Source of the DNA: an uncultured Bacillota bacterium
GTDB taxonomy: Bacteria; Bacillota_I; Bacilli_A; Izemoplasmatales; UBA1188
Assembly (NCBI GenBank): GCA_937907585.1
Contig: CALCVH010000162.1
Span: 1-33,608, forward strand
DNA length: 33,608 bases
Direction: 5' to 3'
Position numbers and translations under genes: made by a program. Positions 7,051 to 15,552 of the stretch are shown one piece after another. The notes beneath the pieces are model-generated. The model did not search any database. It was not told the origin of the DNA and was given only the letters and a program-made list of their open reading frames with translations. How positions within the stretch are numbered: position 1 is the stretch's first letter; each line of letters opens with the position of its first letter.

Positions 7051-7560
7051 TTATTTAGATAAGTCAGCAGTAATACTAGCGCATGCTTTAGCAATTTCTT
7101 TTGTTTGGTCGTTAGATAAATCTACTAACTTTTGTTGATTTTCTTTTTGAATTTCTAAAATTTCAGCTTTTAGGCTTTCTAAAGTTTCTTGATAAGCCTT
7201 TTCTCTTTCTTCAATCTTTTGTTGATTTTCTAAAGAAAGTTTAGCGAATGCTTCTTGATATGCTTTAGAAGTTTTATATTCTTTATGTTTATTTAAAACG
7301 ATAGTGATTATACAAGCTAGGATTGCAGTAAAATTAGCAACTAGATAAGCAATAATCCAACCAATGATTGCTTCAAATTCATCCCATTTTAGATTCTTTA
7401 AATGGTAAAGGAAGAATTTAAGGGCTTCTTCATCAGTTTCTACAATTTCAACTGTTTCCTCTACTTCTTCAGCATTTACGGATATTGATAAGCAAAAGCA
7501 AAATAAAAACCCTAATGCTAGGGCTAAAAAACCAAATAAGAATTTCATTTTATTTTTCAT
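7051..7560 (-). CDS. Secreted or anchored coiled-coil protein of the lysis-slot cassette (169 aa)
   Basis: The N-terminus is a typical Sec signal peptide: basic MKNKMK, a hydrophobic core, then a likely cleavage site after VNA (about residue 29). An acidic stretch, EEVEETVEIVETDEE, follows. A transmembrane segment (about 66-88, WIIAYLVANFTAILACIITIVL) and a C-terminal coiled coil (about 95-160, QKIEEREKAYQETLESLKAE) complete it. The combination of an exported N-terminus, one membrane crossing and a long coiled coil resembles a spanin or membrane-linker topology in outline only; no homology is claimed. It precedes two multi-pass membrane genes. Confidence 0.75.
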   Translation of the reverse strand: MKNKMKFLFGFLALALGFLFCFCLSISVNAEEVEETVEIVETDEEALKFFLYHLKNLKWDEFEAIIGWIIAYLVANFTAILACIITIVLNKHKEYKTSKAYQEAFAKLSLENQQKIEEREKAYQETLESLKAEILEIQKENQQKLVDLSNDQTKEIAKACASITADLSK

Positions 7561-7608
7561 AATTAAATACCTTTCCTTTTTCTTTTATTTAATATTATTT
7601 AATACTTA

Positions 7609-7851
7609 TTATTTTGTTTTAAGGTTTAAAGAATTAACGATAAGAGTTAAGTCTTTGATAGCCTTTTTTAAGGCTTTGTTTTCTTCTTTCAAAGCCTTAA
7701 TATCACTTGAATGTTCATTTAGGACAGTGCCTAATTTCTTTTGTTTTTCTTCTTTTGCGGAAGTATCTAAAATTAAATCTTTAGCATCCACACCCTTAAA
7801 GGTGTTAGTTTTAGGATTATCAATAACATAAACTTGATTTTGTTTTATCAT
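7609..7851 (-). CDS. Small coiled-coil protein next to the fibre gene (80 aa)
   Basis: This encodes 80 residues. The C-terminal half is a heptad-rich coiled coil (SDIKALKEENKALKKAIKDL) typical of small phage proteins that follow fibre genes, such as fibre assembly factors or short structural trimers. The N-terminus has a beta-like stretch (QNQVYVIDNPKTNTFKGVD). It has no enzymatic motif. It lies 14 bases behind the fibre gene in the late operon. Confidence 0.6.
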   Translation of the reverse strand: MIKQNQVYVIDNPKTNTFKGVDAKDLILDTSAKEEKQKKLGTVLNEHSSDIKALKEENKALKKAIKDLTLIVNSLNLKTK

Positions 7852-7865
7852 TTTCTAGTACCTCC

Positions 7866-10685
7866 CTAAAGAATATTTGTTCCATATACGGCAATAGGGA
7901 CACAAACATCATTATTAGTTTCATTTGTTGAATTATCAACGTATTTTCCAGCCATAATTTTAAGTTGGTTAGCATTACTACTATAATTTTCAATTTCTCT
8001 ATAACAAACAGCAACACCTTGTCCGTAAGATGCGATAGACAATACATATTTTTCGCCAACGGTTGAGCTTCTCTTAAATTTTTGGAATGTATGAGCATAA
8101 CCATCGCCAGCTGTATGGCTTATTAGGTATTCAAAAACTATATACTTATATGCACTCATATCGCTTGTTGTTATTGTTTGATTTGAAAAAGCACTTTCAG
8201 GACTAGGGTTTTCCCACAAAAGAACACCCTCTGCATTGTGTAGGTTTGTCGCTTCCTCATCAGTGATGTGCTTTGAAGCGTGGTAGTCGCTTGGTGGATA
8301 TGGGTGTGAGCCAGAGTTTAGCATAATGTTGGTGATATTAACATTTGAATATGTATTACCTGTTATATCAATAGAAATAGTATAAGTTCCGTTTGGTAAA
8401 TCAGAAATATCATAATTATTATAATTATCCCTATTACTACCACTTATATAAAATTGTAAAATATTAGTATTATCTGTTTTGGTAAATGTTCCTTCATAAT
8501 GCCCTATTGTTGCGGTATAAACAAGTGTGCTAACAAGAGTGCTACTACTATACAATTTTATTGAAAAATCACCTGCTGTATTTTGTGGTAAACTAACATT
8601 GTAATTTCCATATTTCCACAAATTCAACGTTTCAACTACATCTTGCCTAATCTTGTTAGCCATATTGCTGTCTAGTGGTAGTATGCTCTCCCCCTCGATT
8701 GGGGTGTCTGGGTATGAGGAAGATAGTTTGTATTGAATTACAATAGGTGTTTTCCAATCTCTAGGACAATAAACTCTTTGCTGAATATTGTTAAAACAAG
8801 CTGTTTGAGAAGCCCAAGCACTATCTCCCGTTTTAATCGGAACACTTGCGACAGCCTCGTGTGCTGTTGTGTCATAATTTGGCATATTTAGTAAAAAGCC
8901 ATAAGTGTTAGATGTTGGTGTCCACATTGGATTACTAAAATCATCAAATACTACAACCCCTGTTTGTCTTGTCTTGCCATCTGCACTGTCAAATGCTCCC
9001 AAGTGGTATAGGGATTTGTTCTCTTGAGATGTGGCTCTGCTTGTTTCACTATCTAGGCTATCTTTGACTAGCTTTTCACTTGGGTAGTGGGTGTCATTTG
9101 GCGTTGTACTCCAAGAGGTTACTTTATTATAGTCTTTTTCAAATATTGCATTGCTTACTCCAACTGTTAAATCGCTTCTAATTGTTAACCTAGAAAGTTT
9201 TGAGCCATCAAATGAAAAAAATTCGTGAGTGCCACTATTTGTCCTTAAATATCTATAAGAAATGTAATTTCTTACTGCTATTGTGTGTTCGTTTACACTA
9301 TCGTATTGTTCTTGAGTAACACTTGAATTTGCATCTATAATATTAAACTTTGCTAACTCTTGCTGTATTTCAACTAAAGTATTGATAATATTATCTGCAC
9401 TTGTTCCTGTTGTAAATGTAGTCCAAGCACTATTTAATGAACTAACACTTGATTCTAATTGAGTTAGTCTTGTTGCAATTGTTGTATCACTTCCACTTAT
9501 TGAGCCAATTACTTGCTCTATTGTTTCTGCATAATCATTGATAGCGTTAATTGCAGCCTCTAAATTTGTATATTCAATACCTGCAATTGTGATTGTTGGA
9601 ATTGTTATATCTTGCTTACCACTCAATAAATTATTAACTTGAGTCTTTGTGTAAGTTGTTGATTTATCAGCCTTACCATCTAATAAGTTATTAGTTTCAC
9701 TCTTTGTGTAGCGGTTATCAACTGCAGTTTGTAAAGCATCAATAAAACCTTTTAAAATATAGCCCTGTTTGGCTGATAAAGGCTTGTTTGCAAGCTCGCT
9801 AGTTAAATTATCAACTATGTCAGTAAAACTTATTTTTGAGCTTGTAATGCCATCAATTAAAGTCTTATTGTTCTTGATGTAAGTTACAATTTCTTGTAAT
9901 TCATCTAGGTTTGTATCATCACTTTTTAATAAAGTATTGATACCATCAATTGCATCTTTTAATAATTTACCCTGATAAGCACTTAAAGGCTTATTTGTAG
10001 ATGTATCATTTAAGGCATTGATAATATCTGCAATCTTTACTCTAGTGTTAATATCAGTTTGTAAAGCATTATCAGCTTGTTGTCTAGCTGTTGCTTCTTC
10101 GCTAACTTGAGCTTCTGTAGCAAGTTCAGCATCACCCTTTTTAAAACTTGTTGATTTAACTAATCCTGCAACAATTGTTTGTTGATTATTATTTTTATCA
10201 GCTTTACCACTTAAATTGCTTGTAAGTGCTGTGATAGATTCACTCAAAGAAATCCAAGCACCACCATCGCCTAAAACTAAAACATCATCTAAAACAACTG
10301 CGGCATCCTTAACCTCTAAAGTTATTTTAGCAACTGTCTTTGTCATTTCTACAGATGCAGCAGTTTTCTTCATCTTAAATGAAATTGTTAATTCTAATGC
10401 GCCTGCAACTGCAATATCTCTTGGATTGAAATCGCCTTTCCAACCATAATAACCATTAAAGGCTTCTGTATTATCATGAGTTGTAATTGTTGCATAATTG
10501 CCTAAAATTCTTCCATCAGCACGCTTTACGCTATAAAGTGGTGAAATAGTATTGTAACTATTCACTGTGCTTGTAGGAACGAATATATGCAATTTATTAA
10601 ACTTATCGCTTCCCCTTACTATTGGGTCGCCTGATTCATTTGAAATATTTTCAATTTCAAAATTACTATTTAAAAAAACTTTCAT
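7866..10685 (-). CDS. Tail fibre / receptor-binding protein (939 aa)
   Basis: This is a 939-residue modular fibre. The N-terminal part (about 1-150) resembles the baseplate-attachment (BppU-type) domains of Gram-positive phages, with GWKGDFNPRDI and GDGGAWISLSESI. A repeat region follows: NKPLSAxQGxxLK occurs near residues 230 and 298, and paired YTKxxxNNLLxGKxD units lie near 325 and 343; such units form triple-stranded fibre shafts. The distal 500 residues are serine/threonine/tyrosine-rich and likely bind the host receptor. No hydrolase motif was seen. It follows the putative tail hub by 20 bases. Confidence 0.85.
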   Translation of the reverse strand: MKVFLNSNFEIENISNESGDPIVRGSDKFNKLHIFVPTSTVNSYNTISPLYSVKRADGRILGNYATITTHDNTEAFNGYYGWKGDFNPRDIAVAGALELTISFKMKKTAASVEMTKTVAKITLEVKDAAVVLDDVLVLGDGGAWISLSESITALTSNLSGKADKNNNQQTIVAGLVKSTSFKKGDAELATEAQVSEEATARQQADNALQTDINTRVKIADIINALNDTSTNKPLSAYQGKLLKDAIDGINTLLKSDDTNLDELQEIVTYIKNNKTLIDGITSSKISFTDIVDNLTSELANKPLSAKQGYILKGFIDALQTAVDNRYTKSETNNLLDGKADKSTTYTKTQVNNLLSGKQDITIPTITIAGIEYTNLEAAINAINDYAETIEQVIGSISGSDTTIATRLTQLESSVSSLNSAWTTFTTGTSADNIINTLVEIQQELAKFNIIDANSSVTQEQYDSVNEHTIAVRNYISYRYLRTNSGTHEFFSFDGSKLSRLTIRSDLTVGVSNAIFEKDYNKVTSWSTTPNDTHYPSEKLVKDSLDSETSRATSQENKSLYHLGAFDSADGKTRQTGVVVFDDFSNPMWTPTSNTYGFLLNMPNYDTTAHEAVASVPIKTGDSAWASQTACFNNIQQRVYCPRDWKTPIVIQYKLSSSYPDTPIEGESILPLDSNMANKIRQDVVETLNLWKYGNYNVSLPQNTAGDFSIKLYSSSTLVSTLVYTATIGHYEGTFTKTDNTNILQFYISGSNRDNYNNYDISDLPNGTYTISIDITGNTYSNVNITNIMLNSGSHPYPPSDYHASKHITDEEATNLHNAEGVLLWENPSPESAFSNQTITTSDMSAYKYIVFEYLISHTAGDGYAHTFQKFKRSSTVGEKYVLSIASYGQGVAVCYREIENYSSNANQLKIMAGKYVDNSTNETNNDVCVPIAVYGTNIL

Positions 10686-10705
10686 AAGTTTCCTCCTTAT
10701 ATTAT

Positions 10706-13090
10706 TTATTCATCTTCATAAGTAGCATTTGGTAAATACACTGTAAATGCCAAGCTCTCATGTTCATCTTTATAGATCACATATTTTTCTATAGGTGATA
10801 CCATCCAACCGCTTAAAGCGTATTCTGTTGTATCAAATTCAGGAAGTTTTCTTGAAACACTAATTGGCACATCATCATCATTATCATAATAAGTTAATAT
10901 GCAAGTTAATGAATATGCTTCACCATTGTTATCTGCATAAGGAACATCCTTTTGAATGTAATTTCCTCCATTGCTTTCGGCAAGTTTTACGCCTGCGCTA
11001 AAGTTATCTATTGTTTTGGCAACAACAGTAACACCACCATCGCCCACGCTATAAATATTAGCTCTTAATAAAACTTTTAGTGGGCTTTCATCAGCAGCAC
11101 TTCTATAAAAATCACACCTTAAGAAATACGAATAACTTTGGCGTAGTTCGATTGAACTATCATTTTTAAAATATATATGTCTTTCTTTAATATTATCAAG
11201 TGCTATTTTAGTCGCTTGATATTGTGTTCTAACACCTATTGAATCAGCTTGCTTGTTATAGTTTGTTGAAGCATTTATTGTATACATAATATGTTCTCTT
11301 AATATTTCCATAACAATTGAGCTAACATACCAAACTTGATTATCATATTCAAATTTTGTATTTGTATCTAAAGGACAATAGTCTAGCGTTTGAATTGTTA
11401 ATTCAGGTGTGCCTAAAAAACTATTTGATATATGTATATTTTTTCTCATTATGTCATAATCAATATAGTTAGCACTGTTTCCATAGCTTCTTGAAGTATT
11501 GAAATAAGCATTTTCATTAACAATGTTTGTTTCATCTTTAACATCCTTAACATATTGATTAGTGATAGGGTGTGCTTCAACATTCCACTTGACATCCATA
11601 GGATTTGTTCTTTCATTTGTTGTAGAATAATAAACTCTACAATACTCGCTAGAATCAATAGGAATGTTGCTTGTTGCGGTTTGTTCTTTGTCTAAACATT
11701 CCTTTAGCATAGGCTGTGCAGATACACCCTGAATATTACTAATCCAATTATCTTTATAATACTTATAAATGCCCTGTATCTTGTTATCGCCTGATTTATA
11801 ATAACAATACTTTGGTTGTTGGTTTGTAGGCAATGCCATGTAAATATCTTCGTTTAACATATTGCTTGTAATATCAAACCACTTTTCAACTCTTGATGTT
11901 GAATTTCCATCTTCTCTTCTTAAGCCATTAAAAACGTAATTATAGCCAACTATAGTGCCATTAAAAACGTAATCACTTTCATCGAAATCAGGATTTGATT
12001 CCCAAATTTCTTCCATTAACTCAACAAGCCAATCAGAGCCATATTTTGGCTCATTATTATTGTTTTCATCTACTATGGATGCAATTCCATTCTTAATGTC
12101 ATCAAATGTTAAATCCGTTAGGCTACCTCTATTCCATCTTTCAACTTCTTCATACATTTCTTGATTAACATAAATATTTACATGTTCAATAACTTCCGTA
12201 AATACTTGCAGTCTTACTGCCTTTTCAATCTTTGCAGGTAGTTCGATAAAACAATTATCAGCATTACAAATGTTATTATCACTTCTACAAGTTAAATTAG
12301 AATATTTAGTAATAGTGTTTCTATCTACTACATTATCAACTTGAGATTCTAAACACTTACAATAGTTATCAAAGTTTTGTTCATAACTTACATATGTTAA
12401 AGTATTATCATTAAACTGCACCTCATTTATTGAATCTAGGTTAATAGGCTTAATAATAAAGTAAATACTATAAGCATTTTGAGATGTTGTAATTGTATCC
12501 CAAAAATCAATTTTCATTTTACAATTGTGTATTGTGAAAATATCATTTGCTATTTCAAAAGCAGTTGTTCCCTTATCATATGAATAAGAATGTCTATCAA
12601 GAGAGTTCCAAGCATTATTTCCGCTTGTTGGTATATCAAAATGAATATTATATCCTGTGATATTATGGATTAGTTTTGTTAAAACATCTAAATAATATTT
12701 ATCATTGTGATTTGTAAATGTTTTAGTTCCTATTTGGATTGTTTCAAGTAATGCTAAAGGCTCTACAAGCGTTACATCATGAATATAATACATTTCACCA
12801 TCTGGTTGTTCTCTTAAGTATTTAGTACATTTAGAATAGCCAAAATAACGCTCATTTCCTCTTTGCATTGGTGCGATATTTGCACTTGCTATCTCAAACA
12901 TTGTAAATGGCGGAATATTGTACTTTGCTTTAGTAAATAATGTTGCTGGGATAATCATTTTAAATGTAGTTATTGCAAAAGCATCATCACATCTTTTTTG
13001 TTGATTTTGATTAACTGTGATATAAGGAGTTATATCTATACAAGTAGATGGGTTTGTTGTCCCATCTTTTGGATAAATAAATATTTTCAT
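10706..13090 (-). CDS. Putative tail hub / tail-tip protein (794 aa)
   Basis: This encodes a 794-residue protein, the second largest product. The N-terminal 250 residues, with segments such as HDVTLVEPLALLETIQIG and TTAFEIANDIFTIHNCKMKID, look like the hub (Tal/gp27-like) domains of Gram-positive siphophages, which bind the tube end and carry fibres. The middle is rich in cysteine, asparagine and aspartate, and the C-terminal 150 residues have a beta-sandwich character. No peptidase or lysozyme motif was seen. Context between a putative tube protein and the fibre supports a tail-tip role. Assignment is by order and weak similarity. Confidence 0.6.
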   Translation of the reverse strand: MKIFIYPKDGTTNPSTCIDITPYITVNQNQQKRCDDAFAITTFKMIIPATLFTKAKYNIPPFTMFEIASANIAPMQRGNERYFGYSKCTKYLREQPDGEMYYIHDVTLVEPLALLETIQIGTKTFTNHNDKYYLDVLTKLIHNITGYNIHFDIPTSGNNAWNSLDRHSYSYDKGTTAFEIANDIFTIHNCKMKIDFWDTITTSQNAYSIYFIIKPINLDSINEVQFNDNTLTYVSYEQNFDNYCKCLESQVDNVVDRNTITKYSNLTCRSDNNICNADNCFIELPAKIEKAVRLQVFTEVIEHVNIYVNQEMYEEVERWNRGSLTDLTFDDIKNGIASIVDENNNNEPKYGSDWLVELMEEIWESNPDFDESDYVFNGTIVGYNYVFNGLRREDGNSTSRVEKWFDITSNMLNEDIYMALPTNQQPKYCYYKSGDNKIQGIYKYYKDNWISNIQGVSAQPMLKECLDKEQTATSNIPIDSSEYCRVYYSTTNERTNPMDVKWNVEAHPITNQYVKDVKDETNIVNENAYFNTSRSYGNSANYIDYDIMRKNIHISNSFLGTPELTIQTLDYCPLDTNTKFEYDNQVWYVSSIVMEILREHIMYTINASTNYNKQADSIGVRTQYQATKIALDNIKERHIYFKNDSSIELRQSYSYFLRCDFYRSAADESPLKVLLRANIYSVGDGGVTVVAKTIDNFSAGVKLAESNGGNYIQKDVPYADNNGEAYSLTCILTYYDNDDDVPISVSRKLPEFDTTEYALSGWMVSPIEKYVIYKDEHESLAFTVYLPNATYEDE

Positions 13091-13545
13091 TATTTGTTCC
13101 TCCTATATCCTATAGCTTCGCCTACATTATTAAAACCTGCTCTAGCAAGTCGCCTTTGTGAGCTTGCTTGCATTTCTTTGTTTTCCCAAGATTGATCTAA
13201 TGCTGCAGTAGTTAATCTTATTGCAGTAGAAGCTATAGCCACTGCAGGATTTACAACAGCAAGCATTCCAATTCCTAACATATCTTGAACATTATTAACT
13301 ATCGCTTGATTATGACTATTTCCTGTCCATTTTCCAACATTAGAAGTAATGTAGTTAGCACTTTGTTTAGCAAGCATTGTAGCGATTGCTAAATTCTTAA
13401 CACCAGCTTTAGCAGTTGATACCTCTTTAGAATCTGCAGTTGCTATTTCTTGAGCATTAGAAGCACTTGCTAACGTTGGTGTTTTCTTTGTTAAGGTTTC
13501 ATTTCCACCTAAATTGTCTTGAATTATAACTTTTACTTCTGCCAT
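13090..13545 (-). CDS. Small hydrophobic virion-associated protein (151 aa)
   Basis: This encodes 151 residues. The N-terminal third is polar and alanine/threonine-rich. Two hydrophobic stretches follow at about 50-65 and 90-118 (GIGMLAVVNPAVAIASTAI), then a basic tail ending in RRLARAGFNNVGEAIGYRRNK. It sits where a tape measure gene would be but is an order of magnitude too short. It could be a reduced tape measure, a tail-tip plug or a DNA-ejection protein that inserts in the membrane. The family is not recognised. Its stop overlaps the start of the hub gene by one base. Confidence 0.6.
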   Translation of the reverse strand: MAEVKVIIQDNLGGNETLTKKTPTLASASNAQEIATADSKEVSTAKAGVKNLAIATMLAKQSANYITSNVGKWTGNSHNQAIVNNVQDMLGIGMLAVVNPAVAIASTAIRLTTAALDQSWENKEMQASSQRRLARAGFNNVGEAIGYRRNK

Positions 13546-13555
13546 AATTCATCAC

Positions 13556-14389
13556 CTATCCTTTGGATGTTAGTGTAACTTTGCAATTAACATAACCGCC
13601 TCTAACAACATCTTCTGTATATGATGTTATTTCCATTTCTTGTTCATCTAAAACAACATTGTTTCCATCATCAATGGTTACAACAAAAGAATCTTCGGTT
13701 TCTAGTGCTTGGTGTAATGAATTAGATTTAATTTTGTAATATTCAATTACTAAAGATAGTGATTTGCCTTTGTATAAATTCTTTTGCAATTCAACTGTGT
13801 TTGTAAATTCACTATCATATAACTTTTGTTTTACGAATGAATAATGATAATCGCCAACCATTTCAGCTTCAACAGGCTCATCATCTTCATAATAGTTAAA
13901 AGTTATTGTTGCGCCTGCAGCCTCAAGCAAATTAGGAGCTACAACAAGCATAAAGTTTTCATAAACAACTCCTAGCTCATTGCCACCCTTAATTCTTATT
14001 CCAAATTGAGTTGATGTTGTTCCGTTATCAACTAATGTATAATCAATATTTTTAATGCTTACAGGTGCATTAACCATAGCAGTTATTACATCCCTAACTA
14101 TTGCTAGTGTGGATGCAAAATCATTTGTAGTATTATTTGGCAACGCTAACGCTAAAGTAAAATTTTCGTTTTTGATAACACTTCCACTTAACTTGGTATT
14201 ATTACCGCCTGCCATTCCTAAAACGCCTGTAACAACGTATTTTTCACTTACAAAATCATTCCAATCTATTGTATCAGTTGAGCCAACAACGATATTTGTA
14301 GTTAAACCTGCATCTTCAAATTTACCCATTAGCAAGTTTGCTAATTCTGTATATTTATCTCTTTGTCCCTCTAACTTGTTATCACTCAT
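13556..14389 (-). CDS. Putative tail tube / major tail protein (277 aa)
   Basis: I start the gene at ATG 14387-14389 (MSDNKLEGQRDKY), which has a strong GGAGGTG ribosome site; a longer ORF lacks one. The 277-residue product is beta-rich with no catalytic motif. The first half (DAGLTTNIVVGSTDTIDW, TAMVNAPVSIKNIDYTL) could resemble a tail-terminator fold and the second half a tube-like sandwich. It follows the HK97 gp10-like gene, where the terminator and tube genes usually lie. The start overlaps the previous stop by 8 bases. The tube role is inferred from order. Confidence 0.55.
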   Translation of the reverse strand: MSDNKLEGQRDKYTELANLLMGKFEDAGLTTNIVVGSTDTIDWNDFVSEKYVVTGVLGMAGGNNTKLSGSVIKNENFTLALALPNNTTNDFASTLAIVRDVITAMVNAPVSIKNIDYTLVDNGTTSTQFGIRIKGGNELGVVYENFMLVVAPNLLEAAGATITFNYYEDDEPVEAEMVGDYHYSFVKQKLYDSEFTNTVELQKNLYKGKSLSLVIEYYKIKSNSLHQALETEDSFVVTIDDGNNVVLDEQEMEITSYTEDVVRGGYVNCKVTLTSKG

Positions 14390-14735
14390 TGCTTTCCACC
14401 TCCGAGTTAAGTTTAATTGCATCACTATCATAATGAGTAAATATCCATTCTCTAATTGCTGCATTTACCCAATGATAGTGTTTATTTTCGTAACTTTTAT
14501 ATGTATATCCATCTTCGGTTTTAATCTTTCTTGTAATAACTCTTGCTTCATTTAAAATTGATGCGTAAGTGTTTGAAGCTGTACCGCTTATGGATGTATC
14601 ATCATTTCCAATAATAATTATCCATTCCTTTTCACTGCCCTGTGGAGCTTGAATGGATGCATGTAAATTTCCTGTATCATAAGGACATTTCGCTTTTAGA
14701 TAATTCATTAGAGAAAGTGCCATTTCATAAGTCAT
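14382..14735 (-). CDS. HK97 gp10-like head-tail joining protein (117 aa)
   Basis: The 117 residues include KAKCPYDTGNLHASI near residue 14-28, the 'P.DTG.L..S' signature of HK97 gp10-type neck/tail-completion proteins, and a later YASILNEAR. These proteins sit at the interface between head stopper and tail tube. It lies 6 bases behind the stopper-like gene and overlaps the putative tube gene. Confidence 0.75.
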   Translation of the reverse strand: MTYEMALSLMNYLKAKCPYDTGNLHASIQAPQGSEKEWIIIIGNDDTSISGTASNTYASILNEARVITRKIKTEDGYTYKSYENKHYHWVNAAIREWIFTHYDSDAIKLNSEVESNE

Positions 14736-14741
14736 AACTTA

Positions 14742-15065
14742 TTACTCTAAAAAGATATATGATGTCCCATTAAAGAACTCATAATCTGCTCTTTTTCTAA
14801 ATTGTTCAGGTTTATCGAATGTTTCTTTAACTGCAACTACAATGTAAACCTCATTTAAAACCTTAATTTTATCCTTATCTAAAACTTTACTATGTCCATT
14901 TACTTTTAATGTAAGTTTATTGCTTGGTAAATTTAAGCCCAAAGAAGCAGATACTCTTTGAACTTCCTTTTCACCTGCAATCTCACATTTAAAAGTTTTG
15001 TTTTGTGTAATGTTATAAGCATTAACTAAATCTTGTTTGCTTTTATGAATCGTATTTAGAGCCAT
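14742..15065 (-). CDS. Putative head closure (stopper) protein (107 aa)
   Basis: I chose the ATG at 15063-15065, which has AGAGGTG 6 bases upstream, over a GTG 9 bases earlier. The product has 107 residues and a small beta-barrel look (KFTCEIAGEK-like and VYIVVAVKET strands). Position between the connector and the gp10-like gene matches the head-closure protein of siphophages. No motif proves this. Confidence 0.55.
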   Translation of the reverse strand: MALNTIHKSKQDLVNAYNITQNKTFKCEIAGEKEVQRVSASLGLNLPSNKLTLKVNGHSKVLDKDKIKVLNEVYIVVAVKETFDKPEQFRKRADYEFFNGTSYIFLE

Positions 15066-15066
15066 T

Positions 15067-15471
15067 TTAAACACCTCTAAAAATAATTCTATTTGTTGCT
15101 AAAGCATCTATAACGTGTTCGCTAAATCTAGGTAAATCTTTATTTGCACACGCAACAGGATCACCTATTTCGAAACGATATAATGTATGTTCATAGAATG
15201 CCTTAATAAAACCTTTTTTCATTTCAGCAAGAATCTCATTACTTTCAGCTTCATCACTTAACACATCAACTAAAAAGTTTTTAGTCCAATAAATGCCTCT
15301 ATTTGGCTTTATAACCTCATTTACAAGTTCATCGAAACAATCTTGCATAAAATTATTAGCTGCCTTTGTAGAGTCTGTTAAATCGCCTATTTCTAGTCTT
15401 TTTGTTAAATCATATCCGCTTCTTTCATGGAACTCTTCTGTTGTTAAATAGTTTTGGAAAGTATATTCCAT
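15067..15471 (-). CDS. Head-tail connector (gp6/gp15-like adaptor) (134 aa)
   Basis: This encodes 134 mainly helical residues (FHERSGYDLTKR, AANNFMQDCFDELVNEV, MKKGFIKAFYEHTLYRF), the pattern of the small adaptor proteins that dock under the portal. It is the first gene behind the major capsid gene and its terminator-like hairpin, the usual place for this protein. The start has a TAAAAGGAGGTATTAAA-type ribosome site. Confidence 0.65.
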   Translation of the reverse strand: MEYTFQNYLTTEEFHERSGYDLTKRLEIGDLTDSTKAANNFMQDCFDELVNEVIKPNRGIYWTKNFLVDVLSDEAESNEILAEMKKGFIKAFYEHTLYRFEIGDPVACANKDLPRFSEHVIDALATNRIIFRGV

Positions 15472-15492
15472 TTTAATACCTCCTTTTAATCT

Positions 15493-15530
15493 AAAAAAAA
15501 TAGGGGTAGCCTATAAAAGACTACCCACTA
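15493..15530 (-). terminator. Terminator-like hairpin behind the capsid gene
   Basis: GGGTAG (15504-15509) pairs with CTACCC (15521-15526); an 8-base T run follows on the minus strand (complement of 15493-15500). It lies between the major capsid gene and the connector gene, so it probably reduces transcription into the neck and tail genes or stabilises the capsid mRNA end. Confidence 0.75.
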
Positions 15531-15552
15531 TTAAATTAGTTTTTATAATGAA

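Noticed and set aside
7820..8104. Minus-strand ORF of 94 codons
   Set aside because: It lies in another frame at the end of the fibre gene and start of the coiled-coil gene; composition is methionine/leucine-rich frame noise.
11449..11658. Minus-strand ORF of 69 codons inside the hub gene
   Set aside because: It is a frame shadow inside a long conserved gene and lacks a ribosome site.
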